Of a DNA stretch of 64,000 bases, positions 15,662 to 24,342 are shown one piece after another (position 1 is the first letter of the stretch; each line of letters starts with the position of its first letter). Origin of the DNA: an uncultured Roseibium sp. (GTDB lineage: Bacteria > Pseudomonadota > Alphaproteobacteria > Rhizobiales > Stappiaceae); contig NZ_CANMFD010000001.1 in NCBI RefSeq assembly GCF_947496995.1, forward strand, positions 1 through 64,000, written 5' to 3'. The notes below the pieces were generated by a model that ran no database searches, was not told where the DNA came from, and saw nothing but the letters and a program-made list of their open reading frames with translations. The position numbers and the translations under genes were made by a program.

Positions 15662-16525
15662 ATGGATTGGGTCAACGCCATTGTTCAGGGAATTCTGCTC
15701 GGCGGGTTATACGCGCTGTTCGCGGCCGGCCTGTCGCTGATTTTCGGCGTGATGCGGCTCGTCAACATCGCGCATGGCGACTTCATCGTGCTTGCCGCGT
15801 TTCTCGGGCTTACGATCACCACCACGCTTGGCCTGTCGCCCCTGGTGGCGCTGGCGCTGGTCGTCCCGGTGATGGCGGCTATTGGCTACGTGCTTCAACG
15901 CGGCATCCTCAACCGCACCCTGGGGGAAGACATTCTGCCACCGCTCATGGTGACCTTCGGGCTGTCGGTGATCATCCAGAACGGCCTTCTGGAAATCTAC
16001 AGCGCCGATCCGCAGAAAATGAGCGCCGGTTCCCTAGAAACCGCGAGCCTGTCATTGCCCGGCGATCTCAATGTCGGCGTCCTGCCGATCCTGATGTTCG
16101 TCGTGGCGGTGGCCGTCATCGCCGGTCTGCAATGGATCTTCTATCGCTCCTCCCTCGGCCGTGCCTTCCGTGCGGTGTCCGACAACCAGGACATCGCCCA
16201 GCTCATGGGGCTGAACAAGGCCCATGTCTTCGGAATGGCCATGGCCTTGTCCCTGGCGGTGGTCGGCATCGCCGGCGTCTTTCTTGGCATCCGCACAAGT
16301 TTCGACCCGTCCATCGGCCCCGGCCGCCTGATCTTCGGCTTCGAGGCGGTGATCATCGGCGGGCTCGGCAATCTCTGGGGCACGCTGGTGGGCGGCATCA
16401 TTCTGGGTGTCAGCCAGAACATCGGCGCCCAGATCAATCCCGGGTGGCAGCTACTCGCCGGTCACCTTGCTTTCCTCTTCGTGCTCGCTGTCCGCCCGCG
16501 TGGCCTGTTTCCCAGGATCGACTGA
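15662..16525 (+). CDS. Liv-type ABC transporter permease (LivH-like)
   Basis: A 287-aa inner-membrane permease of the LivH family. It begins with QGILLGGLYALFAAGLSLIFG and carries the family segments RLVNIAHGDF and GGLGNLWGTLVGG. There are about eight hydrophobic helices. It starts 1 bp after the LivF-like gene and overlaps the LivM-like gene (TGATG). Confidence 0.9.
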   Translation: MDWVNAIVQGILLGGLYALFAAGLSLIFGVMRLVNIAHGDFIVLAAFLGLTITTTLGLSPLVALALVVPVMAAIGYVLQRGILNRTLGEDILPPLMVTFGLSVIIQNGLLEIYSADPQKMSAGSLETASLSLPGDLNVGVLPILMFVVAVAVIAGLQWIFYRSSLGRAFRAVSDNQDIAQLMGLNKAHVFGMAMALSLAVVGIAGVFLGIRTSFDPSIGPGRLIFGFEAVIIGGLGNLWGTLVGGIILGVSQNIGAQINPGWQLLAGHLAFLFVLAVRPRGLFPRID

Positions 16526-17544
16526 TGACAACCGAACACACATATTCGATTTCACGATCCTCGAAGGCCAGCCTGATCGCAGCTGTTCTCGGGCTGCTGG
16601 TGCTGGTGGTTCTGGCCGCGGCGCCGCTGTGGGCCGGACGTGCCGACATGCGGCTTCTCAGCGAGGTGTTTCTCTATCTGTCCCTGGCGTGCCTGTGGAA
16701 CCTGCTCGCCGGTTATGCGGGACTGGTCTCGGTCGGCCAGCAGGCGTTTGTCGGCTTCGGCGGCTACATGCTGTTTGCCCTGGCGATGTTTGCCGGCGTC
16801 TCACCGCTTGCGGCCATTCCGCTGGCCGGAATTCTGGGCGCGCTGGTGGCTGTTCCTGTCGCCCTGCTGATCTTCCGTCTGCGCGGCGCCTATTTCGCGA
16901 TAGGCACATGGGTGATTGCCGAGGTCTTCCGCCTGTCTTTCGCCCAGATATCCGCGCTTGGCGGCGGATCGGGAACCAGTTTGCCGGTCGCCCTGGTGAG
17001 ATCGATCGCCTCCAGCCGGTCGATGCGCGAGGCAACCACATACTGGATGGCGCTGGGCATGGCCGTTCTGGTGCTGGTGGTGATCTATGCGCTCTTGCGC
17101 TCGCGCAAAGGACTGGCCCTGACTGCCATCCGCGACAGCGAACTGGCCTCGCAGAGCTTCGGCATCGATATCTGGTGGCACAAGTTTGCCGTCTATCTCA
17201 TCACGGCCGGCCTTACGGCGATGACCGGGGCGCTGATTTTCCTGCAAAAGCTGCGGATCTCGCCGGATGCCGCCTTCAACGTCAACGACTGGACGGCCTT
17301 TGTGATCTTCATCGTCGTGATCGGCGGCATCGGTACGCTGGAGGGGCCGATCCTCGGCGTGATCGTGTTCTTTCTGCTTCGTGAAACCCTGGCCGATCTC
17401 GGTTCCACCTACCTGCTGATCCTCGGTGCCGTGGCGATCGTGGTCATGCTCAAGGCCCCGAAAGGGCTCTGGGGAATGCTCAAGGAACGCACCGGCCTGG
17501 AACTGTTCCCGCTGTCGCGGCGAGTGGTGAAAAACAAGACTTGA
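16525..17544 (+). CDS. Liv-type ABC transporter permease (LivM-like)
   Basis: A 339-aa permease of the LivM family. A cytoplasmic N-terminus leads into multiple hydrophobic helices, with LLAGYAGLVSVGQQAFVGFG and IGGIGTLEGPILG as family hallmarks. It completes the ABC importer, which is followed directly by the BKACE gene. Confidence 0.9.
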   Translation: MTTEHTYSISRSSKASLIAAVLGLLVLVVLAAAPLWAGRADMRLLSEVFLYLSLACLWNLLAGYAGLVSVGQQAFVGFGGYMLFALAMFAGVSPLAAIPLAGILGALVAVPVALLIFRLRGAYFAIGTWVIAEVFRLSFAQISALGGGSGTSLPVALVRSIASSRSMREATTYWMALGMAVLVLVVIYALLRSRKGLALTAIRDSELASQSFGIDIWWHKFAVYLITAGLTAMTGALIFLQKLRISPDAAFNVNDWTAFVIFIVVIGGIGTLEGPILGVIVFFLLRETLADLGSTYLLILGAVAIVVMLKAPKGLWGMLKERTGLELFPLSRRVVKNKT

Positions 17545-17558
17545 AAAGGGAGGCGGCA

Positions 17559-18494
17559 TTGGCTCGCAAACGCAACAAGACCATCATCACCTGCGCGGTC
17601 ACCGGGGCAATCCATACCCCGACCATGTCCGATGCCCTGCCCTACACCTACGACGACATCGCCAGGCAGGCCATTGATGCCGCGGAAGCGGGTGCATCCA
17701 TCCTGCACCTGCATGCGCGCAACAACGAGACCGGAGCCCCCTCCGTCGACCCTGCCGATTTCGCGCCGTTCCTGCCGCGCATCAAGCAGGCGACCGATGC
17801 GGTCGTCAACATTTCGACCGGCGGATCGCTCACGCTGTCCATACAGGACCGGATCAGGCCTGCGGCCACCTTCAGCGCGGAAATGTGCTCGATGAACATG
17901 GGCAGCATGAATTTCTCGTTCCATCCGCTTGCTGGCCGGTACGACAGCTGGAAGTTCGACTGGGAGCGCGACTATGTCGCCAACTCCGATGGCAATATCT
18001 TCCGCAACACCTTCCGGGACATTCGCGAGGCCGCCGAGACCCTGGCCCCGCATGACATCAAGTTCGAGCACGAATGCTACGATGTCGGCCACCTCTACAA
18101 CCTGAAATTCTGCATGGATTCCGGGCTCTTCAAGGCGCCGATCTTCATCCAGTTCGTCATGGGCATTCTCGGCGGCATCGGCGCGGATATCGACAATCTG
18201 GTCTTCATGAAGAAGACCGCCGACAAGCTGTTCGGCGACGACTATCGCTGGTCGGTCCTGGCTGCGGGGATCTCCCAGATCCCCATGGCCACCACGGCAA
18301 GCCAGATGGGCGGGCATGTTCGTGTCGGTCTGGAAGACAGTCTGCTTATCAGCCGCGGCACGCTTGCCGACTCCAACGCCCAGCAGGTCGCCAAGATTCA
18401 CCGGATCGTCGAGGAACTCGGCAGCGAAGTGGCAACACCCGACGAGGCGCGCGAAATGCTCGGCCTCAAGGGTGGCGACAAGGTAAATTTCTGA
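17559..18494 (+). CDS. Beta-keto acid cleavage enzyme (BKACE, DUF849 family)
   Basis: A 311-aa TIM-barrel enzyme. BKACEs condense a beta-keto acid with acetyl-CoA to give acetoacetate and a new acyl-CoA. The zinc site is visible as H50 and H52 (ILHLHAR) and E259 (RVGLED), and the N-terminal strand TIITCAVTGAIHTPTMS is diagnostic. The start is the TTG at 17559, 5 nt after GGGAGG, which gives the standard N-terminus; an upstream TTG at 17541 has no ribosome site. Substrate class is set by neighbouring genes in this family. Here a 3-hydroxyacyl-CoA-dehydrogenase-like enzyme and an SDR upstream could make the beta-keto acid, as carnitine dehydrogenase does for dehydrocarnitine cleavage. Confidence 0.92.
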   Translation: MARKRNKTIITCAVTGAIHTPTMSDALPYTYDDIARQAIDAAEAGASILHLHARNNETGAPSVDPADFAPFLPRIKQATDAVVNISTGGSLTLSIQDRIRPAATFSAEMCSMNMGSMNFSFHPLAGRYDSWKFDWERDYVANSDGNIFRNTFRDIREAAETLAPHDIKFEHECYDVGHLYNLKFCMDSGLFKAPIFIQFVMGILGGIGADIDNLVFMKKTADKLFGDDYRWSVLAAGISQIPMATTASQMGGHVRVGLEDSLLISRGTLADSNAQQVAKIHRIVEELGSEVATPDEAREMLGLKGGDKVNF

Positions 18495-18504
18495 AAGGCC
18501 GACC

Positions 18505-19314
18505 ATGCTCACGCTTTACCACGCACCGACCAGCGTCTGTTCCCAGAAGGTCCGGGTGGGCCTTGCGCTCATGGAGCTTCGTTACGAGAGCCGCATGCTG
18601 AACCTTCAGGCAGGCGACCAGTTCGAACCCGACTACCTGAAACTGAACCCGGACGCGGTGGTGCCGACGCTGGTCGACGGCGATCTCGTCGTCGTCGAAT
18701 CGAGCCTCATCCTCGCTTACCTCGACCGGGAGCATTTCAGTTCGCAACTGATGCCCGCCGATCCGGCGGGAAGGGTGCGCGCGGAGCACTGGCTGCTGCG
18801 CTGCCTGTCCATTCATGCGGCGATCAACACGCTCAGTTTCTCCACGGCGATGCGCAAGAAGATCCTTGCCGAAAAGACTCGGGAGGAGATCGACGCCCTA
18901 GCCGCCAAGTTCCCGGACCCGATCATGGGGCTGAAGCGCAAGGACCTGATCCTGAACGGCATCGCGTCCCCCTATGTCGGCCAGGCCCTGGTGCATCTGC
19001 GGCGTCTGTTCATCGACATGCAGGACGAGCTTGAAGAAGGCCCCTGGCTCGACGGCAACCGGGTCGGCATCGCCGATGTTGCGCTTGTCGCCTATGTCGA
19101 CCGTCTGGAGAGGCTGGGGTTCAGTGGTTTCTGGGAGGAGGAGTTTGCCCGCGTCGGTCCCTGGCTCGACACCTGGAAGGCCCTTCCGGCTTATGCCACC
19201 GGCATCGCCGGTCACCTGCCGCCTGGAACCGCCGAGACAATGCGATCCGGGGGACGCGCGCACTGGCCCGAACTGGCGCAGCGCTGGAAAAAGCTTGCCG
19301 ACGAAACGCAATGA
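18505..19314 (+). CDS. Glutathione S-transferase family protein
   Basis: A 269-aa protein with an N-terminal thioredoxin-like GST domain (about 1-80: HAPTSVCSQKVR, cis-Pro in VVPTL at 53-54, gamma-Glu contact ES at 65-66) and a longer-than-usual helical C domain (about 90-250). It starts 10 bp after the BKACE gene. Bacterial GSTs in catabolic operons remove glutathione from, or isomerise, reactive intermediates; the exact role is not visible. Confidence 0.82.
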   Translation: MLTLYHAPTSVCSQKVRVGLALMELRYESRMLNLQAGDQFEPDYLKLNPDAVVPTLVDGDLVVVESSLILAYLDREHFSSQLMPADPAGRVRAEHWLLRCLSIHAAINTLSFSTAMRKKILAEKTREEIDALAAKFPDPIMGLKRKDLILNGIASPYVGQALVHLRRLFIDMQDELEEGPWLDGNRVGIADVALVAYVDRLERLGFSGFWEEEFARVGPWLDTWKALPAYATGIAGHLPPGTAETMRSGGRAHWPELAQRWKKLADETQ

Positions 19315-19317
19315 GAA

Positions 19318-19342
19318 TTTCCCGCCCTGTCCGGGCGGGAGA
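19318..19342 (+). other. RNA hairpin between GST gene and second dctP
   Basis: CCCGCCC (19321-19327) pairs with GGGCGGG (19333-19339), extended by T-A pairs outside, over a 5-nt loop. It has no T run. It may separate an upstream (ABC/BKACE) from a downstream (TRAP) transcript segment. Confidence 0.45.
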
Positions 19343-19383
19343 ACGGCGGGCTGGACCCGCGGTGAATTGGGAGGAGAAGTAAT

Positions 19384-20373
19384 ATGAGAAATCTGAAAAC
19401 GATGGCGGCCGCCGGGGTGTTCATGGCGGGTATGTTCGCCGGTCCGGCAATGGCTGAGACGCTCAAGGTAACCACGTTCCTGCCGCCGGTGCACACCTTC
19501 GTCAAGGCGATCAATGCCTGGGGCGAAGAGCTTACGGTCAAGTCCGGCGGCGAACTGGAGCTGGAAGTGTTTCCGGCCAGCCAGCTCGGACCGGCACCCC
19601 GTCAGTTCGATATCGTCCGCTCCGGTGTTGCCGATATCGCGATCTTTCTGCATGCGGTCACGCCGGGTCGGTTTCCGATAACAGAGCTGGCCGGGCTGCC
19701 GCTGACGCATCCCTCCGCCGGGGATTCCAGCGCGATCACGTCGCGCCGTCTGACGGAACTTGCACCCGAGTATCTCGCTGCCGAGCATGAAGGAACGCGC
19801 ATTCTCTGGGTGGCGGTCACGCCGCCGCTCAAGATCAACCTGGCAGATGCCGATCCGAGTGACCTCGGCAACCTGAAGGGACTTCGCCTGCGGTATGCCG
19901 GCTCCACCTGGCAGCAGATCGTCGAAGCGCTCGGTGCATCGCCCGTACCGGTTCCGCCCGCCGAAACCGGGGAAGCCATTTCAAAGGGCATTGTCGACGG
20001 CGCCACCTTCCCCTTCGAGGCGACCATGGCGTTCGACCTGGGGCCGGTTCTCAAGTACTCGATGGAGCCTGGCCTTGCATCGGCGACCTTTGCGGTCGTG
20101 ATGAGCGATGCCGCCTATGACCGCCTGTCTCCCGAGATGCAGAAGCTGATCGACGAGACGACCGGTCCGGATCGGGCCGCATGGTTCGGCGGTCTCTGGG
20201 ACGAGGGTGAGGATCACGGCCGCAAGTACATGGTCGATTCCGGCGTCAATATCGTCTCGCTGAATGACGCGCAGGTCGAAAGCCTGCAGGAAACCTTTGC
20301 GTCCATTGTCGAGAGCAGTAAGGAAAATGCGGGCGACAAGGCATCGGCCTTCCTCGAGGCCTATACGAAATGA
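19384..20373 (+). CDS. TRAP transporter substrate-binding protein (DctP family), importer 2
   Basis: A 329-aa periplasmic protein with a signal peptide (GPAMAET, cleavage after about residue 24). The helix-strand GNLKGLRLRYAGS keeps the Arg that usually binds the ligand carboxylate. It has a strong GGGAGGAG site upstream. It is followed by dctQ and dctM and then by hydroxyacid-dehydrogenase-like, M24-fold and amidohydrolase genes, so the imported compound is probably an organic acid processed by them. Confidence 0.88.
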   Translation: MRNLKTMAAAGVFMAGMFAGPAMAETLKVTTFLPPVHTFVKAINAWGEELTVKSGGELELEVFPASQLGPAPRQFDIVRSGVADIAIFLHAVTPGRFPITELAGLPLTHPSAGDSSAITSRRLTELAPEYLAAEHEGTRILWVAVTPPLKINLADADPSDLGNLKGLRLRYAGSTWQQIVEALGASPVPVPPAETGEAISKGIVDGATFPFEATMAFDLGPVLKYSMEPGLASATFAVVMSDAAYDRLSPEMQKLIDETTGPDRAAWFGGLWDEGEDHGRKYMVDSGVNIVSLNDAQVESLQETFASIVESSKENAGDKASAFLEAYTK

Positions 20374-20380
20374 TGACGGC

Positions 20381-20404
20381 GCGGCCCGCCGGGTGGCGGG
20401 CCGC
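20381..20404 (+). other. RNA hairpin between dctP and dctQ, importer 2
   Basis: GCGGCCCGCC (20381-20390) pairs perfectly with GGCGGGCCGC (20395-20404) over a 4-nt loop, 7 nt after the dctP stop. It is probably an mRNA-stabilising or attenuating element that raises binding-protein output. Confidence 0.65.
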
Positions 20405-20429
20405 GGCATCTGCCTGAAAGGCGCGTTTG

Positions 20430-20939
20430 ATGTTTGAAAGCCCTGAAAAGACTGATCCCGTAACCCGCATCATGCATCTGATCGCGGGAATCGCACTGGT
20501 CGCGATGATGCTCGTCGTGGTCGGCGACATCGTGCTGCGTGCCGTCTTCAACATCCCGATCCAGGGGGCGTATGACGTGGTGGGCATCGCGCTGCTGGTG
20601 ATGACGATGTTCGGCATCGCGCCGGTGGTGGCCCGCCGGGGAGAGATCGTCATCGATCTGGCAGACGCCTTTCTGCCGGAGGCGGCTCTTCGGGTGCTCG
20701 CGGTCATCTCGGCGCTAACGGGCGTTTTCCTGTTTGCCTTTTTCGGCTGGGCGATGTTCGCGCCGGCAATGGACGCCTGGCGCTGGGGCGAGCGCTCGCT
20801 GGAGCTGGGCCTCCCGAAATGGCCGCTGTGGCTCATTGCCTTCACCGGGCTTGTCGGCATTTTCTGGGCCTACCTGCTGCAGGTTCGCCAGTCGCTTCGC
20901 AAGGCTCCCGCAGCTCCGGATGAAGAGGGCGGGTTGTGA
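20430..20939 (+). CDS. TRAP transporter small permease (DctQ family), importer 2
   Basis: A 169-aa membrane protein with four hydrophobic segments (about 15-35, 45-65, 85-110 and 125-150). NIPIQGAYDVVGIALLVMTMFGIAPVVARRGEI is the family signature region. The next gene's GTG start overlaps its stop. Confidence 0.86.
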   Translation: MFESPEKTDPVTRIMHLIAGIALVAMMLVVVGDIVLRAVFNIPIQGAYDVVGIALLVMTMFGIAPVVARRGEIVIDLADAFLPEAALRVLAVISALTGVFLFAFFGWAMFAPAMDAWRWGERSLELGLPKWPLWLIAFTGLVGIFWAYLLQVRQSLRKAPAAPDEEGGL

Positions 20940-22234
20940 GCAGTTTTGTCCTCGGTCTCGGCGGCATCGCCCTGATGCTGGTCTTCCTGTTCCTGCGGCA
21001 GCCGGTCTGGCTGGCGTTGGGGGTCATCGGGCTTGCCGGCAACTGGATCCTCAACAGCCTGATGTCCGCGAAATTCATCGCCGGCACCACGATGTTCGAC
21101 GTTGCCTCCAACTACAATCTCTCCGTCATACCGCTGTTCATCCTGATGGGCGAGATCGCCACGGGATCGCGGATGTCGGCGGAATTGTTCAATGCCGCGC
21201 GCGTGGTCCTGTCCGGCGTTCGTGGCGGCCTTGGCCTTGCCACCCTGGCGGCGTCAGGAGCGTTCGGCGCGATCTGCGGCAGCTCCGTCGCCACCGCCGC
21301 CAGCATGACCCGCATCGCGATGCCGGAAATGACGCGCGCAGGCTACAAGCAAGGCTACGCCGCAGCGTCCGTCGCCGCAGGCGGGTCGCTCGGCATCCTG
21401 ATCCCGCCGTCCATCATTCTCGTCATCTACGGCTCGATCACCGAAACCTCGGTGGCGCGCCTGTTCGCTGCGTCCATGTTGCCGGGCCTGGTCCTGCTCC
21501 TGCTGTATGTCGCCGTGGCGCTTGTCGTGGCCCATCGCGGGTCCGCCGTACCCCACGAGACTGCCGCCTCCTTTCGCGAACGGGTCAGGGCGCTCAAGGG
21601 ACCGTGGCAGTTCGTGGTGCTCTTCGTCCTGACGATCGGGGGGATTTATGCCGGGCTGTTCAGCCCCACGGAGGCTGCGTCCGTCGGGGCCTTTGGGGCA
21701 GCTGTACTGGGCTTCATGCGCCGATCCCTCACGCTAAAGGGCTTCTTCGATGCGGTCAGGGCCAGCGTTCTTGTGTCCTGCGCGCTCTTCATGATCATCA
21801 TCGGCGCGACCCTCTTTGCCAATTTCGTGGTCCAGACCCGACTGCCGGATACCCTGCTGGCGCTGGCCCAGTCCGCAGACCTGTCGGCCTGGCAGGTGAT
21901 GGCGATCATCGTTGCCATCTACATCGTGCTCGGCTGCTTCCTGGAAGGCATCGGCATGGTGCTGATCACCGTGCCCGTGTTCCTGCCGATCGTTGCCGGG
22001 TTCGGTTTCGATCCGATCTGGTTCGGCGTGCTGGTGGCCCTGCTGGTCGAACTCGGACTGATCACTCCGCCTGTCGGCATGAACCTCTTCATCATCCGTG
22101 CCCAGATGCCGGAAGTGCGCATGCAGGAGCTCTACCGGTCGATCCTGCCCTTCCTGATTGCGCCGGTCATCCTGATCGCGATCCTGTTTGTTTTCCCGTC
22201 GCTGGCGCTCTGGCTGCCATCCATCTTGTATTGA
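20936..22234 (+). CDS. TRAP transporter large permease (DctM family), importer 2
   Basis: A 432-aa polytopic permease starting at GTG 20936 (GTGA overlap with dctQ, AGGGCGGG upstream). It contains GSSVATAASMTRIAMPEM, GGSLGILIPPSIILVIYG and FLEGIGMVLITVPVFLPI, the conserved DctM channel motifs. Length is normal. Confidence 0.92.
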   Translation: MSSFVLGLGGIALMLVFLFLRQPVWLALGVIGLAGNWILNSLMSAKFIAGTTMFDVASNYNLSVIPLFILMGEIATGSRMSAELFNAARVVLSGVRGGLGLATLAASGAFGAICGSSVATAASMTRIAMPEMTRAGYKQGYAAASVAAGGSLGILIPPSIILVIYGSITETSVARLFAASMLPGLVLLLLYVAVALVVAHRGSAVPHETAASFRERVRALKGPWQFVVLFVLTIGGIYAGLFSPTEAASVGAFGAAVLGFMRRSLTLKGFFDAVRASVLVSCALFMIIIGATLFANFVVQTRLPDTLLALAQSADLSAWQVMAIIVAIYIVLGCFLEGIGMVLITVPVFLPIVAGFGFDPIWFGVLVALLVELGLITPPVGMNLFIIRAQMPEVRMQELYRSILPFLIAPVILIAILFVFPSLALWLPSILY

Positions 22235-22241
22235 GGACCCG

Positions 22242-23168
22242 ATGTCGATCCTGATCCTGGAATCGAATGCCGAATTCTATGCCTCCAGACTGGCCGAAGC
22301 TGTGCCGGATCTGGAATTCAAGTCCGCGACAACGGAAGACGAGGCCCTGTCGCTGGCCGGCGACGCCAGGGTTCTGGTCGGGCTCGCTCCCTATCTCAGC
22401 CCGAGGCTCATCTCCGCCTGCGGAAAGCTCGAATGGATACAGGCGCTGACAACGGGGGTGGACAACCTCAAGGGTCTAAAAGACATCGCGATCACCAATT
22501 GCCACGGCATTCACGGACCGCAGATGTCGGAACTGGCCGTCATGATGATGCTCGCCGCTCTGCGCGATTTCCCGAAGATGCTCGCCAACCAGAAAGCACA
22601 TGTCTGGGAGCGCTGGCCGCAGCCGATCCTGAGCGGGCGTACCGCCTGCATTGTCGGCCTCGGCGCCATCGCGGAGCATCTTGCCGGCGTTCTTGCGGCG
22701 TTCGGCATGACCGTCACCGGCGTGTCCGGTGGCCGCAGCGAAGCGCCCGGCTTTGCGAGGATCTTTCCGCGCGAACGGCTTGCCGAAGCAGCCGGTGAGG
22801 CGGATTTCCTTGTCCTGCTGACACCCTACAGCCCGCAAACCCATCATATCGTCGACGCGGCGGTGATCGCCGCCATGAAGCCGACCGGCATTCTGGTCAA
22901 TATCTCCCGTGGCGGCTGTCTCGACGAGGCCGCCCTGGTGGAGGCCTTGCGCGCCGGGCGCATTGCCGGGGCTGCCCTGGATGTTTTCTCCGCATCGCCG
23001 CTGCCACCGGACGATCCCCTGTGGGACATGCCGAACCTGATCGTCACACCGCACATCGGCGGTTTCTCCGACGTCTACCACGAGCAGGCGCTGCCGATTC
23101 TCGTGGCCAACATGGCCGACTACGCAAAAGGCGGCGTGGCTGCACTGAAGGGAAGGCTGGACCGATGA
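22242..23168 (+). CDS. D-2-hydroxyacid dehydrogenase-family protein with an altered catalytic triad
   Basis: A 308-aa NAD(P)-dependent fold. The dinucleotide motif is GLGAIAEHL (from 139), the substrate Arg is R223 (ISRGG) and the general base is H271 (TPHIGG). The third triad residue, a Glu five residues after the Asp of the LDVF segment in active enzymes, is Ser252 here (LDVFSASPLP). Activity may therefore be reduced or changed. It starts 7 bp after dctM and overlaps the M24-like gene (ATGA). A 2-keto or 2-hydroxy acid brought in by importer 2 is the natural substrate guess. Confidence 0.8.
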   Translation: MSILILESNAEFYASRLAEAVPDLEFKSATTEDEALSLAGDARVLVGLAPYLSPRLISACGKLEWIQALTTGVDNLKGLKDIAITNCHGIHGPQMSELAVMMMLAALRDFPKMLANQKAHVWERWPQPILSGRTACIVGLGAIAEHLAGVLAAFGMTVTGVSGGRSEAPGFARIFPRERLAEAAGEADFLVLLTPYSPQTHHIVDAAVIAAMKPTGILVNISRGGCLDEAALVEALRAGRIAGAALDVFSASPLPPDDPLWDMPNLIVTPHIGGFSDVYHEQALPILVANMADYAKGGVAALKGRLDR

Positions 23169-24331
23169 CCAATTCACCGATTTCGGCGCGCGAGCTCGAC
23201 CGGCGCCAGGCGTTGGCGCGCGGCGTCATGAAAGATCTCGGACTGGACGCCCTGGTCTGCCAGGCGCGCGAGGACTGGATGGGCGGCTATGTCCGCTGGC
23301 TGACCGATGTTCCCGCCAACAACGGTTATCCGCGCACAGTAATTCTCTTCGCCGACCGGCCGATGACCGTGATCGAGATGGGCGCCTTCGGCACGGACCG
23401 GCCGGCCGATCCGCTCGCCGTGCAGACACGGGGCGTCGACCGGGTGCTGGGAACGCCGTCCTTCCACACGATCGACTACACCATCGATTACGACAGCGAT
23501 CTGGCGGTGACCGCCCTGAAGGAGGCCGGGGCGAGGCGGGTCGGGACACTTTGTCCGGCCGCGCTGCCGCACGGGCTGATGCGCGCGCTGGAAGCAGCTT
23601 TCGAACCGGTTGATGCCACCGATGCTCTCGACCGGGTGAAGGCCGTCAAGAGCGAGGAGGAAATCGCGCTTGTCCGGCAGGTTGCCGCGCTGCAGGACAA
23701 GGTCTTCGAAGAGGTCTGCGACTTCATCCGGCCGGGTCTGACCGATCGCGACGTGGCAGCTCACGCGGAAGCCGTCGGCCGTCGGCTCGGCTCCGACCAG
23801 GGCATCTATCTGGGCCTCTCCGCGCCCCTCGGTCAGCCCTCGAGATTCATGAACCGGCCTTTCCAGACCCGCGAGATCCAGCCCGGCGACCACATGTCTT
23901 TGCTGATCGAGATCAACGGTCCCGGCGGTCTCTACCTGGAGATAGCCCGCACCATGGTGCTGGGAACGGCCGACGATCATCTGCTGCAAGCGTTCCAGAA
24001 CGTGAAAGATGCCCAGGACCACACGCTTTCGCTGATGAAACCGGGAGCGGAGCCGGCTTCCATCGCGGCGGCACACGACGCCTGGATGGAAGCGCGCGGA
24101 CTGCCGCCGGAGATCCGGCTTTATGCCCATGGACAGGGCTGCGAGATGGTGGAGCGGCCGCTGATCCGCCGCGACGAAACCATGCCGCTGGCGGAAAACA
24201 TGTGTCTGGCCGTCCACCCGGGATACGACGACGGCCGGGTTTTCGCGGTGATCTGCGACAATTACCTGGTCACCGAAGACGGTGTCAGCGATTGCCTGCA
24301 CAAGACTGACAAGAAGATTTTCGAACTGTGA
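23165..24331 (+). CDS. M24-fold (Xaa-Pro dipeptidase/creatinase-like) protein with substituted metal site
   Basis: A 388-aa pita-bread protein with a creatinase-like N domain (about 1-155) and an M24 C domain. Aligning with aminopeptidase P motifs, the five metal positions D, D, H, E, E read E249 (LIEING), E259 (YLEIARTM), H322 (YAHGQG), H351 (LAVHPGY) and C364 (VICDNYLV). A standard two-metal Xaa-Pro peptidase is therefore unlikely. Either a non-metal amidinohydrolase-like activity (compare creatinase) or an unusual metal site is possible. It is coupled by ATGA to the preceding dehydrogenase gene and sits 11 bp before an amidohydrolase. Confidence 0.78.
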   Translation: MTNSPISARELDRRQALARGVMKDLGLDALVCQAREDWMGGYVRWLTDVPANNGYPRTVILFADRPMTVIEMGAFGTDRPADPLAVQTRGVDRVLGTPSFHTIDYTIDYDSDLAVTALKEAGARRVGTLCPAALPHGLMRALEAAFEPVDATDALDRVKAVKSEEEIALVRQVAALQDKVFEEVCDFIRPGLTDRDVAAHAEAVGRRLGSDQGIYLGLSAPLGQPSRFMNRPFQTREIQPGDHMSLLIEINGPGGLYLEIARTMVLGTADDHLLQAFQNVKDAQDHTLSLMKPGAEPASIAAAHDAWMEARGLPPEIRLYAHGQGCEMVERPLIRRDETMPLAENMCLAVHPGYDDGRVFAVICDNYLVTEDGVSDCLHKTDKKIFEL

Positions 24332-24342
24332 AGGACCCCGCA

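Noticed and set aside
23165-24331. Annotating as Xaa-Pro aminopeptidase (pepP/pepQ).
   Set aside because: Four of the five metal ligand positions are substituted, so the peptidase name would mislead.
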